64,000 nucleotides of DNA from Schizochytrium sp. TIO01 (Eukaryota; Sar; Bigyra; Thraustochytrida; Thraustochytriidae): NCBI GenBank assembly GCA_004764695.1, contig SMSO01000031.1, positions 7,497,261 through 7,561,260 on the forward strand, read 5' to 3'. Positions 41,576 to 55,989 of this stretch are shown piece by piece (position 1 is the stretch's first letter; each line of letters opens with the position of its first letter). Position numbers and translations under genes: made by a program. The notes beneath the pieces were generated by a model that made no database searches, had not been told where the DNA came from, and worked only from the letters and a program-made list of their open reading frames with translations.

Positions 41576-44500
41576 AATTTCTGAATTGCATCTTGCAGGA
41601 GCTATGATTAAAGGAAGGCTCCTATGCCGGGCCATCGAACTCCGCCAAGCCATGATAGCAGCCTACGGGGGTGACTTCTTCGAAGCAATCCAGCACCCCA
41701 GAATCTTTACTAACTTTTTGTCTAAAAAAAAAGGAAGGAAGAAAAATCAATGATAGGATTTCTTCAATTAACTTTCTGAAAATAATGATAATATATTATG
41801 TTTTATCTAAAACAAAACAAACAAAATTAAGACTATAAAAATTAATACATTCTTTATCAGCGAGCTGGTAGCAAAAAATGAGAAAGAATTGATTCAACTG
41901 AGTTTCTGGAGACAAGGCACAAGCACGGCTGATTGAAAAGCGACGCGTGTGCTGTAGTTGAGTCGCGCGCGACAATTACGTAGAAACGTGTGAGAGGTAA
42001 GGGACTCAAGGCTTGGTCCAGCCTGAGGAGTACAGCATAAGAGGGGAGACCTTGCACCAAAGGCAGATAGACTTTCATCGCAACACGTGAATTTCTTCGA
42101 ACTGGTGCAGGTGCGAGGGAAGCTCACGTTGGGTTTTGTTTAATTCTTCTTCTGTTCTATTAGACGAGAGAAGAGCGGAGGTAATTGTAATGTTTGATGT
42201 TTAATGACATCAAGGAATCTGCTCTGCTCTGCTGCTCTAATCGATCTTTGCCCCTGCTTACATTATAAAGAACGGCGAATGAGACTTTAATCATTGATTA
42301 ATTAAAAAGGGAATTTCTATGGCTACACGTGCCTATTGGCAAGAAATGATATTATTTCCAATACATGCACTTTTCTTTACTTTGCAACCACTAATTCAAG
42401 CAGAGTGTCCTGACCTGCGTCGCGCTCCATTCGTTTTCACATATCATGTTCCTACAAACAATCGCGCGGTTGTGCTGGTTTTTTCAAAGGAGATGATATT
42501 TCGGGTGATGGCGTTGCTCGAAGTTCTCTCCCACGCGGCATTGTTAAGATTGGGTGGAACTCTTAGAAAAGCTCTACTTAACAAGTAGGATAGACAATCT
42601 TGGGTACCAGTGCCCACTTTTTACAAATTTCCGATGCCGCTCAATGTCGGAAGGGGCTGTCGCTCCTTTTGTGGAGGGTACTGAAATCTAAGTTTGTATA
42701 AGCAGACGAACATCTCTGGAGTTTGTCTTTGTGATTTAATTTGCAAGGTGAAGGAGCACCTTGCTTTATGCGGAATCTCCTGCACTTGAAATTAACAAGT
42801 CGACCCAAATTCAAGCCACCACAATTGACTCTGATATTTCATCTATAGCTTTCTTTTAAAGTTCGACTTGAAGTAAATCTATGATGTAGCCAACAGGATG
42901 CATAAGTCTGATTTGAACAAATTCCATTACCACTAGTAATGATTTTTGAGTTCCCTAGGTAGCTGCCTACCTGGCCTACAGACTCTGAGAGAATGAAAGC
43001 CACCGCCGACAGCACCCTTCGAGTCATTCACAGTCTGTTCACTCCACTCATCAACTCCCGATCAGGTCTTCTAACAATCGTACGATTCATTCACTGCGCT
43101 ATAAAGAAACATCAAGAACGGGCCAATTTCATGAAGAATGCTATTTACTTCAGTGGTTACTACTATTAAATACGAGGCCGCTTCGCCCACTGCTGCGCCG
43201 ATTCTACCATGAACCAAAACTGCAATTTTTTTTGGTAAAAAATTATAATGATTCCCTCCCCTCGCTTTAGAGTTTAATGAAGTGTTCTTTCGTTGTAACA
43301 CATATTCTCTTTGTATATTACGAATAATCGTTTCAACAATAACCACTCTAAATATCGTAGCAGTGATACTGCCTACCAAAAATAGTAACACTTTAATTTC
43401 CGTCCCTATTCTTTTAATTTTCCTTTTATTTTCAACCTATTATTTTTCATTTACTTAGTCAATTTATGTTGAAGTACCTGGCCCGGGATAGTGTAAGTCG
43501 AGATGGAGTAATGTCTTCGCAGTATAAGTATACTTTTTGCTCGAAAGTTTTTGGAAGTTCATCAATCTTAAATTTCGGTCAACGTTTCAACTCGTCGCTT
43601 AGTAGCCAACCAAAATTGAAAGGTTTGGAATAATAGCTCACAGGTGAACGAATAACTAAAAAAATGCTCGTAGGTAGTCAGGGGACACCCATATGATAGG
43701 GGCAGCAGTCTTCTAATTAAATTAAATTTTAGTGACTGTAAATATTATAATACATAGTACTCACCTACTCTAAAAAATTAAGCTAATTTCTGCCAGTATT
43801 ATGAATTGAAATAATTAAACAAAATAGTTAGTCTGATGATGAAAAACCTATGCAAATTGGATGCTTCCTCTTTAAGTGAAAGAGGAAAAAAGATATTAGA
43901 ATCAAAATAGACAGATAATGAGGCTTAAATTGAATCGTTGAGGATTAAATTGAAAACGTTTCAATATTGAAAAGGTTAGCACATGAATGAGCTTGAACAA
44001 CGCGCCCTCAGCGCGTTGATTCTACATCTGCGCGCCCTCAAATATAAGAGATATGTGTAATCAGATGACGATAACGTAAAGAATATCCCTCTCCCGAGCC
44101 TCGTGAGTGATCAGTGCATAATTAATTACTCAGCAATGTACTTTTTGATTTGAGGAGAAGTGATTGCAGCAGAGGAGGTATGAGCAGAAAGAATTCCTCA
44201 ATATAAATATATATTTACATGATCAAAGATCGTCGCCAACGCATGGCGATTGAGACGCATCTGATCTAAGATAAATTGAATACTCTCTAACTAGGGTAAA
44301 ATTTAATTGAACCCGGATATTGTAAAATAATACGAAGGTCATTCTCATTCGCACATCTCGTTAGGAACACTTACTACCTACTAATAATAGAAAGGACCTG
44401 AGAAAATATTTTCTTCTTTTGAAACATAAAAATAATTTCAAAATTAAGATAAGCATTAAGATAAGTTGAGAACCAAAGAATTGTTACAGTTCGTCAACTA

Positions 44501-46435
44501 CTCTCTCACGCTTTGCATGTAAACACAATAGTAGGTTCGGGTGTAATTCTAAATTCGCTAACTTCATGGTCTTCAATTCGTGTCACCAACTTATGTGTAA
44601 AGACTAAGAAGCACGTATTTTTAGCCAAGAAAATGACGACATTGACATTGACACTGGCATGTATACCTTGAGGCTCTGAACTTCTGGAGGTTGCGAATAC
44701 CATCCATTTTATCGATCATCAACTCTTGGCCTTTATTTGGAGCAATTTCCCCAATGAGTTCGATCAGTTGTCAAAGTATCCTCACTCATATGATCTAGGC
44801 CACTATTTCCAGCTAAAGCAGAACGAGAAGTGAGAATATCGAAGCATCTTGTCTTCAAAAGTCATTCGATCTAAACCGTTATCTAAGACTTTCAACAGAC
44901 ATCCTAGAGCCGGGTAGCTCTTAACAAACGAACGAGCAAACGCTGCTTTATATACTTATGGCGCATCGCTTTTAACCCACTCCAGACTTCAGAATGAGTT
45001 ATACATTTTAATCCGCTAGGCACAGCCAGAGCCTAGGCCTTTAGTGTCATTATTCGGGGAACCTGGACAGGCTGCTAAAGGATATTTGTGCCATGGTTTG
45101 GGTGGAATGTTCGAATGAGTAGAAAGTATTGCTGCTTGACGATGCTTGGAGCATAAATCGAACATCCTCAACTTCGGGTCATGGCTTTATTCCCCTGTCT
45201 CCTCAAGTTCGACCTGAGTCGTAGATCTTTTGACTTCTTTAGGTACCTGTTAGTACTTAGGTAGGAAAGTACGCCAATCCTTAGCGAGTTACTTCATTTT
45301 GGCTTTCAAATTTATTATTCTTTAGAGCCATGTTTTTGGATGTGAAGCCGAACGGGGTTTGGGCTCGACTTAATCAACGCAAGTGGGCAGGAGCTGACTT
45401 GATGAATATATTATAAGGCAGGGATAACCCTCTGAGATCTCACAAACCATCGACATGCTCTGTCGTCATATATTGCTGTTTATTGAGCCCGTCAGGAAGC
45501 CTGGAGATAATCCGCACTGAGAGCAGCATCAAAGTAGTAGGTATGTACATAAATCTCCATAAGAGAAAATAATAATAATATAATTATGAATTACTAGTCA
45601 AGGTTTTGTAAGTTAGTTATAACTTTTAATGTTATGTTGCTTGCTCACTTTCTTCTTCTTAAAAAGGTTTTATCTGAAGAACAATTAAGTATTTTTTGCC
45701 TAGCAAAGAAGAAAACTATTATAGAAATAATTTATATAAAATTGTTCAGGAGAATAAAATACTCCTGTACTTTTAGTTGAAACGCCTTGTTTTCAAAAAG
45801 ATCGTTAGGGCTTGCATAGAAGAGCTTTGCGACAATGGAGGAGTACACCGCTTACAGTTTAATTACATTATTTTTTATTATACAAGGCCATTTTTAGAAG
45901 CTTCATTGTACGGTTGACAATAGAGTTATCAAACATGTTATGACGTGATGATCTCCCCAAGTAAACCGACCGTGCGATCATTGAATGACTGAGCTGAAAG
46001 ATAAAGCAACTGAAGATTAGAAGGTTAATCTTCATCTCGTCAGCAAAAGTCATTTCAGTGTGAATTACATAGTAGCAGTAGGCTCATGGGACTAAGTCAG
46101 CTCGTCTCGCAGATAAAACTGCACCTATGTAAAGGTTGAGCTTGGTCGGTTAGCGTGTGCCCACGGAGACTCCTTTGCGGTAAGATCTGCTGAAGATTGT
46201 CTGCCTTCCTGCTGACGTCCAAGTCAAACGATTATAAAAAAATACGCATCCGCTTTAAGACTGATGATAGCAGTCAAACCCACCGCTGCAATTCATTTAT
46301 TGAGGGCCTCACGATCTCGGGACCTCTGCCTTCGAATTTCGTGCAGAAAGTCTGTTTTAAGGCACTCATGCCACTCAGAGTCAACTATACCAATTTACTA
46401 GAGCCATAATTATTCGTCTTCAGCCAGAGAGCGCG

Positions 46436-46546
<111 letters not shown>

Positions 46547-46810
46547 GGCAAACAAGTAATGCATTCTACTCGTTGCATGCATGATGTGTTGGCCTTATTG
46601 GCCACCCATATGGAGGCCACCCATATCGAGCCTTCGATCAATCCAATTGAGCAGTTGAGCTTTCAATAACGTCCAAACCATTTGCCAACAGTATCAATAG
46701 GAGTTCTCTGATCGATATAACGTCAATCAAAGTGGATTGAGTTCGAGTGCTTGACGACCGTGCTTTGCGTGAGTTTGCACGCCAGTTCTTCCTAAGCGGT
46801 ATATTCTTAT

Positions 46811-46850
46811 TTCTTCTCCTCCTTCTCCTTCTTCTCCTTCTTCTTCTTCA
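46811..46850. repeat. (TTC/TCC)n polypyrimidine tract
   Basis: Imperfect TTCTCC and TTC units. It is followed directly by a short direct repeat of TGCTCGTATTGCAC with an 18-bp period (46851-46882). Confidence 0.75.
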
Positions 46851-48530
46851 TGCTCGTATTGCACTTCGTGCTCGTATTGCACGTTTCGCAGGGACTGACT
46901 GGCAGGACAGCTGAGTGATTCGCGGGGAGGAGCACCTCAATAGCAAAGCAAACGGATGCATATGCACATACGTGCGTACGTTCGTTCGTATGGAATCGTG
47001 CGAAAGCGCTAAGAATGACTTGGCCGTCCCTGGAGCTGTCTGCCAGTGGGTGGGTGCACGCGATATCCCTCTGTCATATGAAGTGCTGGTTCTCAATGAC
47101 AACCGATCGACAGTCGCAGAGCCTGAGTGGTAACATGATACTGCAGCCTCCATCGCAACTGCTCGAGGGTATGTCATCCGACTATCCTAGTTTTTAGTCT
47201 TTCCAGCAGAGTTCTTCTCTTGTGCCAATTATTACATGCATTTGATACATGAGAGAAACCAGATTGGTTGGCCGTAGTCCCATAGAGACCTCAAGGGGGG
47301 GCAATTGGTGTACTAGCGGTTCGGACTAGCGAGTGCTAGCCTCAGGTAGCGGCGTCTTTTGACTCAACGAACCGCTCGCCTGGGGGCGTTGATGGAAACC
47401 TTTGGCACGCTCTGAAAGGCACCCTCTCGCCATGTTGAGGGTTCTCTCTGTACACAGACAGCATCGCCAGAGAAATGGCAGCGCGAGCATGATAGGCTGA
47501 TTGGACGAGGCTTCTTTCACAAACGGCAGTTGCGGAGACGGGATCTTATGATCTAACTGCGCGTGCTTAGCATTTCAATGGGAGAGAGAGAGATTGACTC
47601 GTCTTTTGTTCGTGGGAGTTGCATTGTTATTATTTATTTTATTATTATTATTCCATGCGAAGGATTCTTTTAAATTAAAAAAAAAAAAAACAGGTGCATC
47701 GTATTATATATATTTTAAAAGAAAGAAGATGCTGACGGCGGCACACTTAGAGAGAACGGTAATGATATATATTACATTAATTTAAACACACAGTACTTTA
47801 AAGACCTGGGGTAAAAAGTTGAGGTCATGTTGAACTTAAAATTTTAGCAGCAAAATTTTGAACTGCGGGATTTCTGGTAGCAATCAAAGTGTATGATCAT
47901 TCAGTAAGGTATTTGATAGTGTCAATGTAATTAGTATTAAAAAATACTTTTTGAATAATATTTTTAAACAAAGAGGATTAAAATAAAACTAACATGAAAG
48001 AAGAACCAGACGCATCAACCGAAGGTGTTGAAGGATTCGAAGGGCTTACCTTCTCATTTTGAAACTAAAAGAAATAAGCACGTGTCTTTTGAACTAGGTT
48101 GAGCAGTAAGTAGGCTCTTGAATCCTTAAATATAAAATAAAATGTAATGAAAATAAACACAATGAAAACAGAAGGTAACCTATATTCAAGCTGTTTGCGA
48201 TGCAGGACTGTTTCTTGAAAAGTGCACACAAGATCAGGCACAGATTATCCACAACGGAATAGAAGGCACTATCATATCGTGCCAGTGTTGCCACGTTTGT
48301 TGCATCATCTTCCTCGCAGGCCAATTCTGCCCTTGCAGTACACGCGCTGTGAGATATCCATCTATCTTCTGGTCAGTTCACCTGAGCAAGCAGGAGAAGC
48401 ACGTTCATGCTGGTCCGGCCATGGATCACGCATGACAGACTAGCAAAAGCCCAAGTTCTCCACACGCCGCATTGGTTATACTTGGGCCTGTCTGAACCTG
48501 TCTGGAAACCTCAGCGATGAGGAGCAGGCA

Positions 48531-48548
48531 GGTGTGTGTGTGTGTGTC
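48531..48548. repeat. Short (TG)n microsatellite
   Basis: About eight GT/TG units. Confidence 0.7.
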
Positions 48549-51500
48549 TCTGATTGGCTCGTTATAGCTCTGCGTTATTTGGGATCTCCACCTATATGGA
48601 TTCCAGATCAATGAAGTTGCGCTCATCGGAAATTCTCGGAATAGCTTCCTTTGCTCCATTTTGTATAGACCACTCAAGTGTGACAGAGGACAATGAAGTA
48701 GGTTTGCGAACGCTAGTACGCCCTTTAGCTACGCTCAGAGCATGGGCGGTGTAAAGACTAGGAATAAAACAATGCGATCATCCTCTTTGCTTGCTTTTTT
48801 GCTTCTGTAGGAGCATGCAATTATTTGAGCCCTTCTTTACATGGCCCCTGGTTTCCACCCAAGTAAAGAACAAGTAATAAAATAAAAATAAGATGAAAGC
48901 AAGGACCATCTTGAAAGAATACCAGCAATTGAAATGAATGCCGTGTGCCTGAATCCTGGCGACGACCATAGGGAGTAAAAGGGACTCAAACATGAATGCT
49001 GGGCAGGCACAAACTATAAACCATTCAATCCTGATGTGTCCTATAAGTCAACTCACCCTGGTTTCTTTAACTGGTGTCAAAAATGAAGAAAGCATCAGTG
49101 CATCCGCAGCAATGAAAATCAGCAAACGATTAGATTACTTTGTAATATATAGCGAAAGCTTCTTTCGGCGCCGAGAGTTCATGTAATAGCAGATAATTCG
49201 TGCGCAAAACAATTGCGTGAGGCCAGTCGTCCTTGGGGTCGCTTTTACCCATTTAATTCAGTGTCGGGATCATACTTTTGTTTGATGCTCAAAGAAAAAG
49301 CAGCGGAATTTAGAGCGGAATTAGCCGTGCCTTAACTTACTCACTCACGTTGGGTTCATTAGTATGTTCACACCTCCAAAACTATGACTTGATTTGATTG
49401 GATTGGATTGGATTGGAAAGGTAAACAGGTCCCAGCAGTGCAGGAAACTTTTATATTTTCTCCCTCTGGTATCTTGGAAGGGTTAAATCGTACGTATTTT
49501 TGTTGTAGTTTGTGGGCGCGAAATAAACAGTCTTGTGGTGCGATGCAATGAATCATTGATTAGGCACTGGTAATGGCACGAACATAGCAACCATTCGTCT
49601 AGCTCAATATCCGGATTGTGCAGCAAGTGTCCATAGTTCTTTTCTCTTAGATAAAAAAGTGTTATTAAAAAAGTTTAATATGTATATATAATATATAACC
49701 TCTTTAGTAAAATAAAAGCTAGCACACATTCTCATCCCGTGTGATTAATCAATCTCTTCTACCAAAAGTTGTTTACTATGGTCTATAAATGAAAACACTT
49801 TGTCCAAAAAAAAAAGAAACAAACATCTCTTTGTTCTTGACTTTACGATCTACCTAGGTACTACCAACTAAGCCTACGAGGGGAAGCACCGAGTAATCAA
49901 TGCAAGAGCAAGATGAAAAAATCAAAAAAGTCTCGTTGTTTTATAATGCAGAGTGAAGCCTTCATCAACCCCCTACAGATAAGTGATGAAACCTAAATCG
50001 CGGTAAGTCATCGCATTTTCCATGAAGGACCCGATTCCTTGTGGGTGTTTCTCCCTTAGATAAGAATAAAAAATATAGAAAAACCTTGGAAAGCAGTTCT
50101 ATTTCTATATGGAATTGGGCTTCTCAAGAAAGTGTTCTGTCTGAAGGACTGACTGGCTGGCATGATAGTTAGAGTGCTTCTCTAGAAGTAACGGTAGAGA
50201 GGACAATTCTCTCCCAAGCTTTATGAATGTAAACTCAATACTTCTTTTGTTTTACTATTGGATTGATTAATTGGTATCCTTCGTGACTTAGGTCATCCTA
50301 TTTCATATATATATAATATGTAAACAAAAATAAATAAAAGCAAAAAACTTTTGTTCATAAAAATTACAAGAATTGCCATACAATTCAACACACTAACTTT
50401 TGCTGCTACCTACTAAACTGTTCTTTATTCCCAACATATAAAACAAAAAGTTTTCTAACCTTCACCTTCACCTTTTCACTTGGATTATCTTGATTAATTG
50501 AATAGATATGCGTATAGACAGCTGTGGCTTCCTTTCGAATTGGAATGACGAGCTCCTTATTTTGATGATGATTTCGGGATAATCGAGAAAAAGATTTTGG
50601 CAATAAATCTGACACACCATCGCGCGCAGGTTAACGTGCATTATTTGTCAGCTAAATGACTAAGGGAGACCATTCCAATTGCTTTGGAGAAACATTTGAA
50701 TGTGAATCGCTACTTCGTTGCAAAATTGCACATTTTACATCAACGCACCATCAACGCATGAAGCAACCCCATGGTCACGAATCAACTAATAAGCCTTTCT
50801 TAACTTTTGAAGAACACAACAAGGAACAAGGACGAGATAATTGGTAAACGTATGATAAAGAGGTACAGAATGAAGTCATTGTTGCATCACGAATCTGATA
50901 AACTTTCTTCTTTTCTTGAAGATAGGCTACTTGCAGATAAAAGATGTAACACAGCATCCCAAAATGTTGATAAGGTAATGTTTCATAATAGCATAAGGAG
51001 ATCAATTCTGAATGCTCTCAATGCACTCTACCACTCAAGGTTAGTAAAGAAGTTATCGAGTTGTTATAATAATTTTACCGAATAGGTTGAAGATAGATGG
51101 ACCTATGCAATTGTGCGTCCATTAGTTATTCGGATCGTCGTATGGATCATAACTTATTTTATCATCCGTTAAAGCAAAAAATAGATAGTGTCATCAAATA
51201 TATTACGCATAGAGATTCTACAAGCATTCCAATGGTATCATTATCTTCTATTCGACTTCGTGGGCTTTTAATCGGATAAATTAGAATATATGCATTATAA
51301 TTCCTCTATACCACCATTATTGAGATACATTGTACCTGTCCAGCTGGTCAGGATGAAAAGTAATATGCACCGAAATAGATCAAATGAAACTTTTAGGAGT
51401 GTAGTGTCTATTCTTCAACCAGGTTTACTTTCTTGATTGGGAGTCTACTGGCAATTTCCCCATAAGCCTGCTTGCTTGCTTGCTTTTAATGCTTAAAGAT

Positions 51501-54500
51501 ATTTTTACTTACGAATCATAGCTCCCCCGGTTTAATTTTCCTAAAATTATAGAATGTCAAACTGAGAAACGCGATAAGAAGTAGGAATTCAATTGTTATG
51601 AGAGCTTCCTTAAGAGGACACAAAGGAAAGAAGAATTTTGGTTTTCTAACCTTGTGAATCTTTACAGTAATGATCTTCGTAAGGAAAATAAATTGTAAGA
51701 AAAGAAAAGATAAGATAATCTGAAGAACTTTGCAGAGAAAAATAAATGTTTTCCAAATATTCATGATCTTGGTCGATCATTTATAAAGCGTATGTTAGCT
51801 TTGTTTTCAAGAGGAAGCAATTTTAAAATTAACTCTAATCTTTCGAACGAGATATAAGTTGTTTTTATTAAGATTGTCTTGTATGCAATCTGTGAGTAGC
51901 AGAAGATAGCTAGAGTGCTTCGTAATTCTCAAAACTTGTTTTAATTTTAATTAGATTTAACTGAGGTTTCAGTTACATGCTGAGGAAATTAAGCACTTCG
52001 GGTGTTCTCTGGGAACTGAAGAACCTCTTCAGCGCGGCATGTTTCTTTTCTATGCTACACAGAGGGCGCATTTCGATAGTTTTGCAGCATTGTTTTTTTC
52101 CCAATTTTCGGTTTCCATTTCTTTTTAATATTATATAAATATATATAAAATATACAATTTAAAGCCATTATAAATACTGCTTGAGTTCTTGCTAACATTT
52201 TTATTCTTTCTTCAATTATAGAATACTAGCAATGATGTTGAGGCCAGCAAAATAAGGTAATCAACTACTTCCTATATATGTATATACAATACTCATAATC
52301 TCCCCTCTTGCTTAATCTCAACTTGAATTGGTGTCTCCTTCGCATTCGTCGACACAAACAGCAGAGGGATTGATTCATCCCACTCTCGAATTCCAATTGA
52401 AATGGATCTCTTCCCTATTTTATCCTCGACAGCGCGCTGAGTTGTAGTATAAATCCTTCGTTGAGATCGATTATTACTAATATTCTTACACCCCCCGGGT
52501 GAACCATGAGACCTGTTGAGGTCTAGCTAGAACTGGAAGTTATGCGGCCGCGCCATCCCACAATGGTAATAATATTATATCAGGTTACTCCTGTTTGGAA
52601 TATTTGTAAAATCAAAGACATTACATCTACCAAGTGAAGCAGAAAGAGTATATTTTCATTTTACCTACTGTAGGAATAAACATATAAATAAAAATATCGT
52701 TAATTAACAAAAATAATACTTACGTAGGTACTAGATTAGCCATCCAACAACTCAGGTGTTGAAAACTACCAGGCCTGCTAACACTATTTATTATAGTGTT
52801 GTAGCATGACAGTTATTATAAGTTAATAATTTTATTTATTCATTGAGGACTTTTTTTTTAAAATGAAAAAAATAAGAGGGAGGTACATAATCATTTATTG
52901 TTTTTATTTCATTTTAAATTAAAGAAAGCCACTTAGAGAAACGATTAGCAAAGTAACTAAAGGTCAATCTTGAAAAGCAGACAAAATTGAAATGACTATT
53001 TTGGGGTGCATAGTGCTAGTTTTAATACTAGCATTTTTTTAATGGAGATTAATCAACTTGTGAATTTGAATTTTCTCCAAACTAAAACATTGTTTTTAGA
53101 GTAAACTGATGAGACAGTAATATTTGCCTATGTCTTAGGCAAAAGTACCTACGAATATTTTTCTGCACCTACCTAGAATTTCAGACATCTTTCCTTATTT
53201 AGTTTAGTAGGAGAAGCATGGATCCTAAGTTAAAGAACTCTTGGCTGAATGAAGGTGTCATGCAAATACGCTGTGCTAGGTATAGGTAAATAACAAAACA
53301 ATGGTCACGGTGTGAGGGTAATAGGTAACAACTTTGAGCGAGGAACGAAGCAAGATTGGGGTACTTCTCTAGTTTAGTAGTATTGCGCGTCACTCTGTGG
53401 AAAGGTTTGATATAAGGGCAGGTATTTGACAGCTTTGCTCATGATTTCTTGAGGCTCAGATTTTTCAAGAATCTTTATTGCTCGATCAATGCATCGTTGA
53501 GTAAAATATCGCAGATAGAATGTTTAAGAGCGCGTTGATGAGCCAACGATTTTGTCTCATGTTTTATATTCTGTTTTGTACCTACCCCACCAATAGCGTG
53601 AAAATCTATAGAAGTGATACAGCTATACTCTTTATGCGTATAAGATAGTGCAACCATATGTTACCTATTCTTGCATTTATTTCACAAATAAAGAGCCATT
53701 GACTTTGAATCCTTACTGGTACAGCATGGTTGGAAGTGAATATCTTTCAAATATTCTATTTATGCTTGCATGCATGGAATGGTTTTGAGTTTTCTAAGGA
53801 GAGCCATCCCGTGCATAGGCAGAAGATGTAGCGAAAAATGACACTTTTATTTTTATTGTTGTAAACACAAAAGAAATGCAAAATTCAGTTGTTTCTTCTT
53901 TGATATCATTTCTATGAATCTACTAAGGCTATCTAAAACTATTTTGTAGGTCTTTCAAGAATACAATTACTGATATAAAACACTAGTCAATATAGTGTAA
54001 CGCATTTTTAGGCGAGCCTTATTGGGCAAGAAAGCTTTGATTAGCTATACCAGCTTGTTTCTCTCAATCAAGAAAAGGATTGATGAATGCATGATTTATA
54101 ATTCTCTAAAGTACGGTGTTCGCGCGCTACTGTTTTCTTTTCTTTTATCTTTTCTTTTTATCTTTTGAGGACTTCAAAAATAAGAACTTAATGAGGAGCA
54201 AAAGATGCTCTAATTGGACATAATTCAGCCTGGGGAAGTGACTCCATGTATAAAGAAGAGGAGTGCAGAATATGAGACGTGACTGTACTACGAAAATTAT
54301 GCATAGAAATACCGTCCTCAACTGCAGCTCCGTTGAAGTAGAAAGATTTATACGATAGTGCGACATATTTGAAGCGTATTCATAGACTTTTGATCTTAGA
54401 CAGTCGATTCAGATGCAGACAGGTCCCTCAAACTTCTTTGAAGTAGTCGTGCGACGTCCCTCTCTTTTTGAAAGAAAAAGGAAAAAATCAATATTCAAGC

Positions 54501-55989
54501 GAGGGGAAATATTGCGAAACATACATAATAAACCTAATCACTGCTACTGGTTACTATCTTTTAAAAGTAAATAAATAAAATAAAAATAGTTTTTTTTAAT
54601 GGTCTTCAGAAGAGTTAATTAATTTGTTCAACTGCGCGTTGGAAATGACTCGAAACGTGTTTGAGGTCATATACAGAGGGGAAAGAAAGAAGAAGGAAAG
54701 GGAGCTGGGAAGTAGCGTCGCACTGTATGTGCTGCCTAATCCACCCTTCATATAGGGCTTTAGAGTTGAGCGCGTCGCATCAAGGGAGAGGTTGCATACC
54801 TTATAAGGCCACGTCTTGTTTTTTTTTTAAATTCTATAGATAATATATATTTAGTTCGACCCGGTTATAGTTTCTTCCTGTTCAACATTATTTTTCTAAC
54901 TACTTCAAAAGAGGAGTAGTGATGATAGTGCAGCATTGGCCGTTCGGTACTATATTTTATAAGAAAGAATGATGAAAATGTAATAGATCCCTTCTAAAGT
55001 ACTGAATGGTAGGTAAACGATGCTGATTGAATAATAAATCATCCTTCGGGCGGGCAAGCTTCATACTTCTGATTGATGTGCAGACAGAAACACGAAACAT
55101 GCTGCCGTTTGCCTATTTATATAATACTGTTCAAGCATGGGCACCTTCAATGATTGTTGCAAAGTTGTGCTAGGGCTACCTTACAACTACTCTTTGCTGG
55201 TGGATCTGATCAACGCATGCTTCACAGAGCAAAGAGTACAAATAGAGCATGGTTCTAACCACAATAAATAAAGCGTACAGAGCAAAAAATAAAATGAAAG
55301 TAAGTCTCCTCATTTTAAAGAATTATAGTGATCAATTATTAATACGGGAGCTTTTGAATTTCGAATAAAATATCATAAAAAACCAGAGGTTCATATCTGA
55401 GTCCGTCGACTTTGTAGGAAGATCAATTGAATATATAAGAGCGACTCTTAGTTTTAAATTTTATTATTGTTTCCCATGATGATGAGACAATATGGACCTA
55501 TTTTCTCTCCTCTTTTCGTTCTTCTCAATAAAAATTTCCTTGCAAAAAGTACTCTTGGAGCTATTCATACTTAGTATTTGGTAGGTATTGAATTAGACTA
55601 TTAAACTTTTGGTGAAGCATTAAAATGAATGGCCTTATTCCAAGGAGGAGCACTTTTCAAACATTTTATCCCAGCAAACCTGCAACCTTGAAGCCAAAAG
55701 CCACCAGGACAATTTTTTGCCAGCAAATCCCTAATCTGAGACTCAATCATCGACACCTCTTGTGACATACAGGAAGCCCTTTTAATCATACGCTTGTAAG
55801 ACTTCACTACTTCAAGAATCATTGATTGAGTGATATCCTTTACTGCTGTTTACATTGGCTTGATGAAAAATTAGGAGTATAGCAAGGCTTGCTCTATCGA
55901 ACATCGCTATCTCACACAGAGGTTGAGCAAAGAGGGGGTCTCAGGACCATAGAACGACTTGCAACCTAGCTCACCACCTATTTGTTGAC

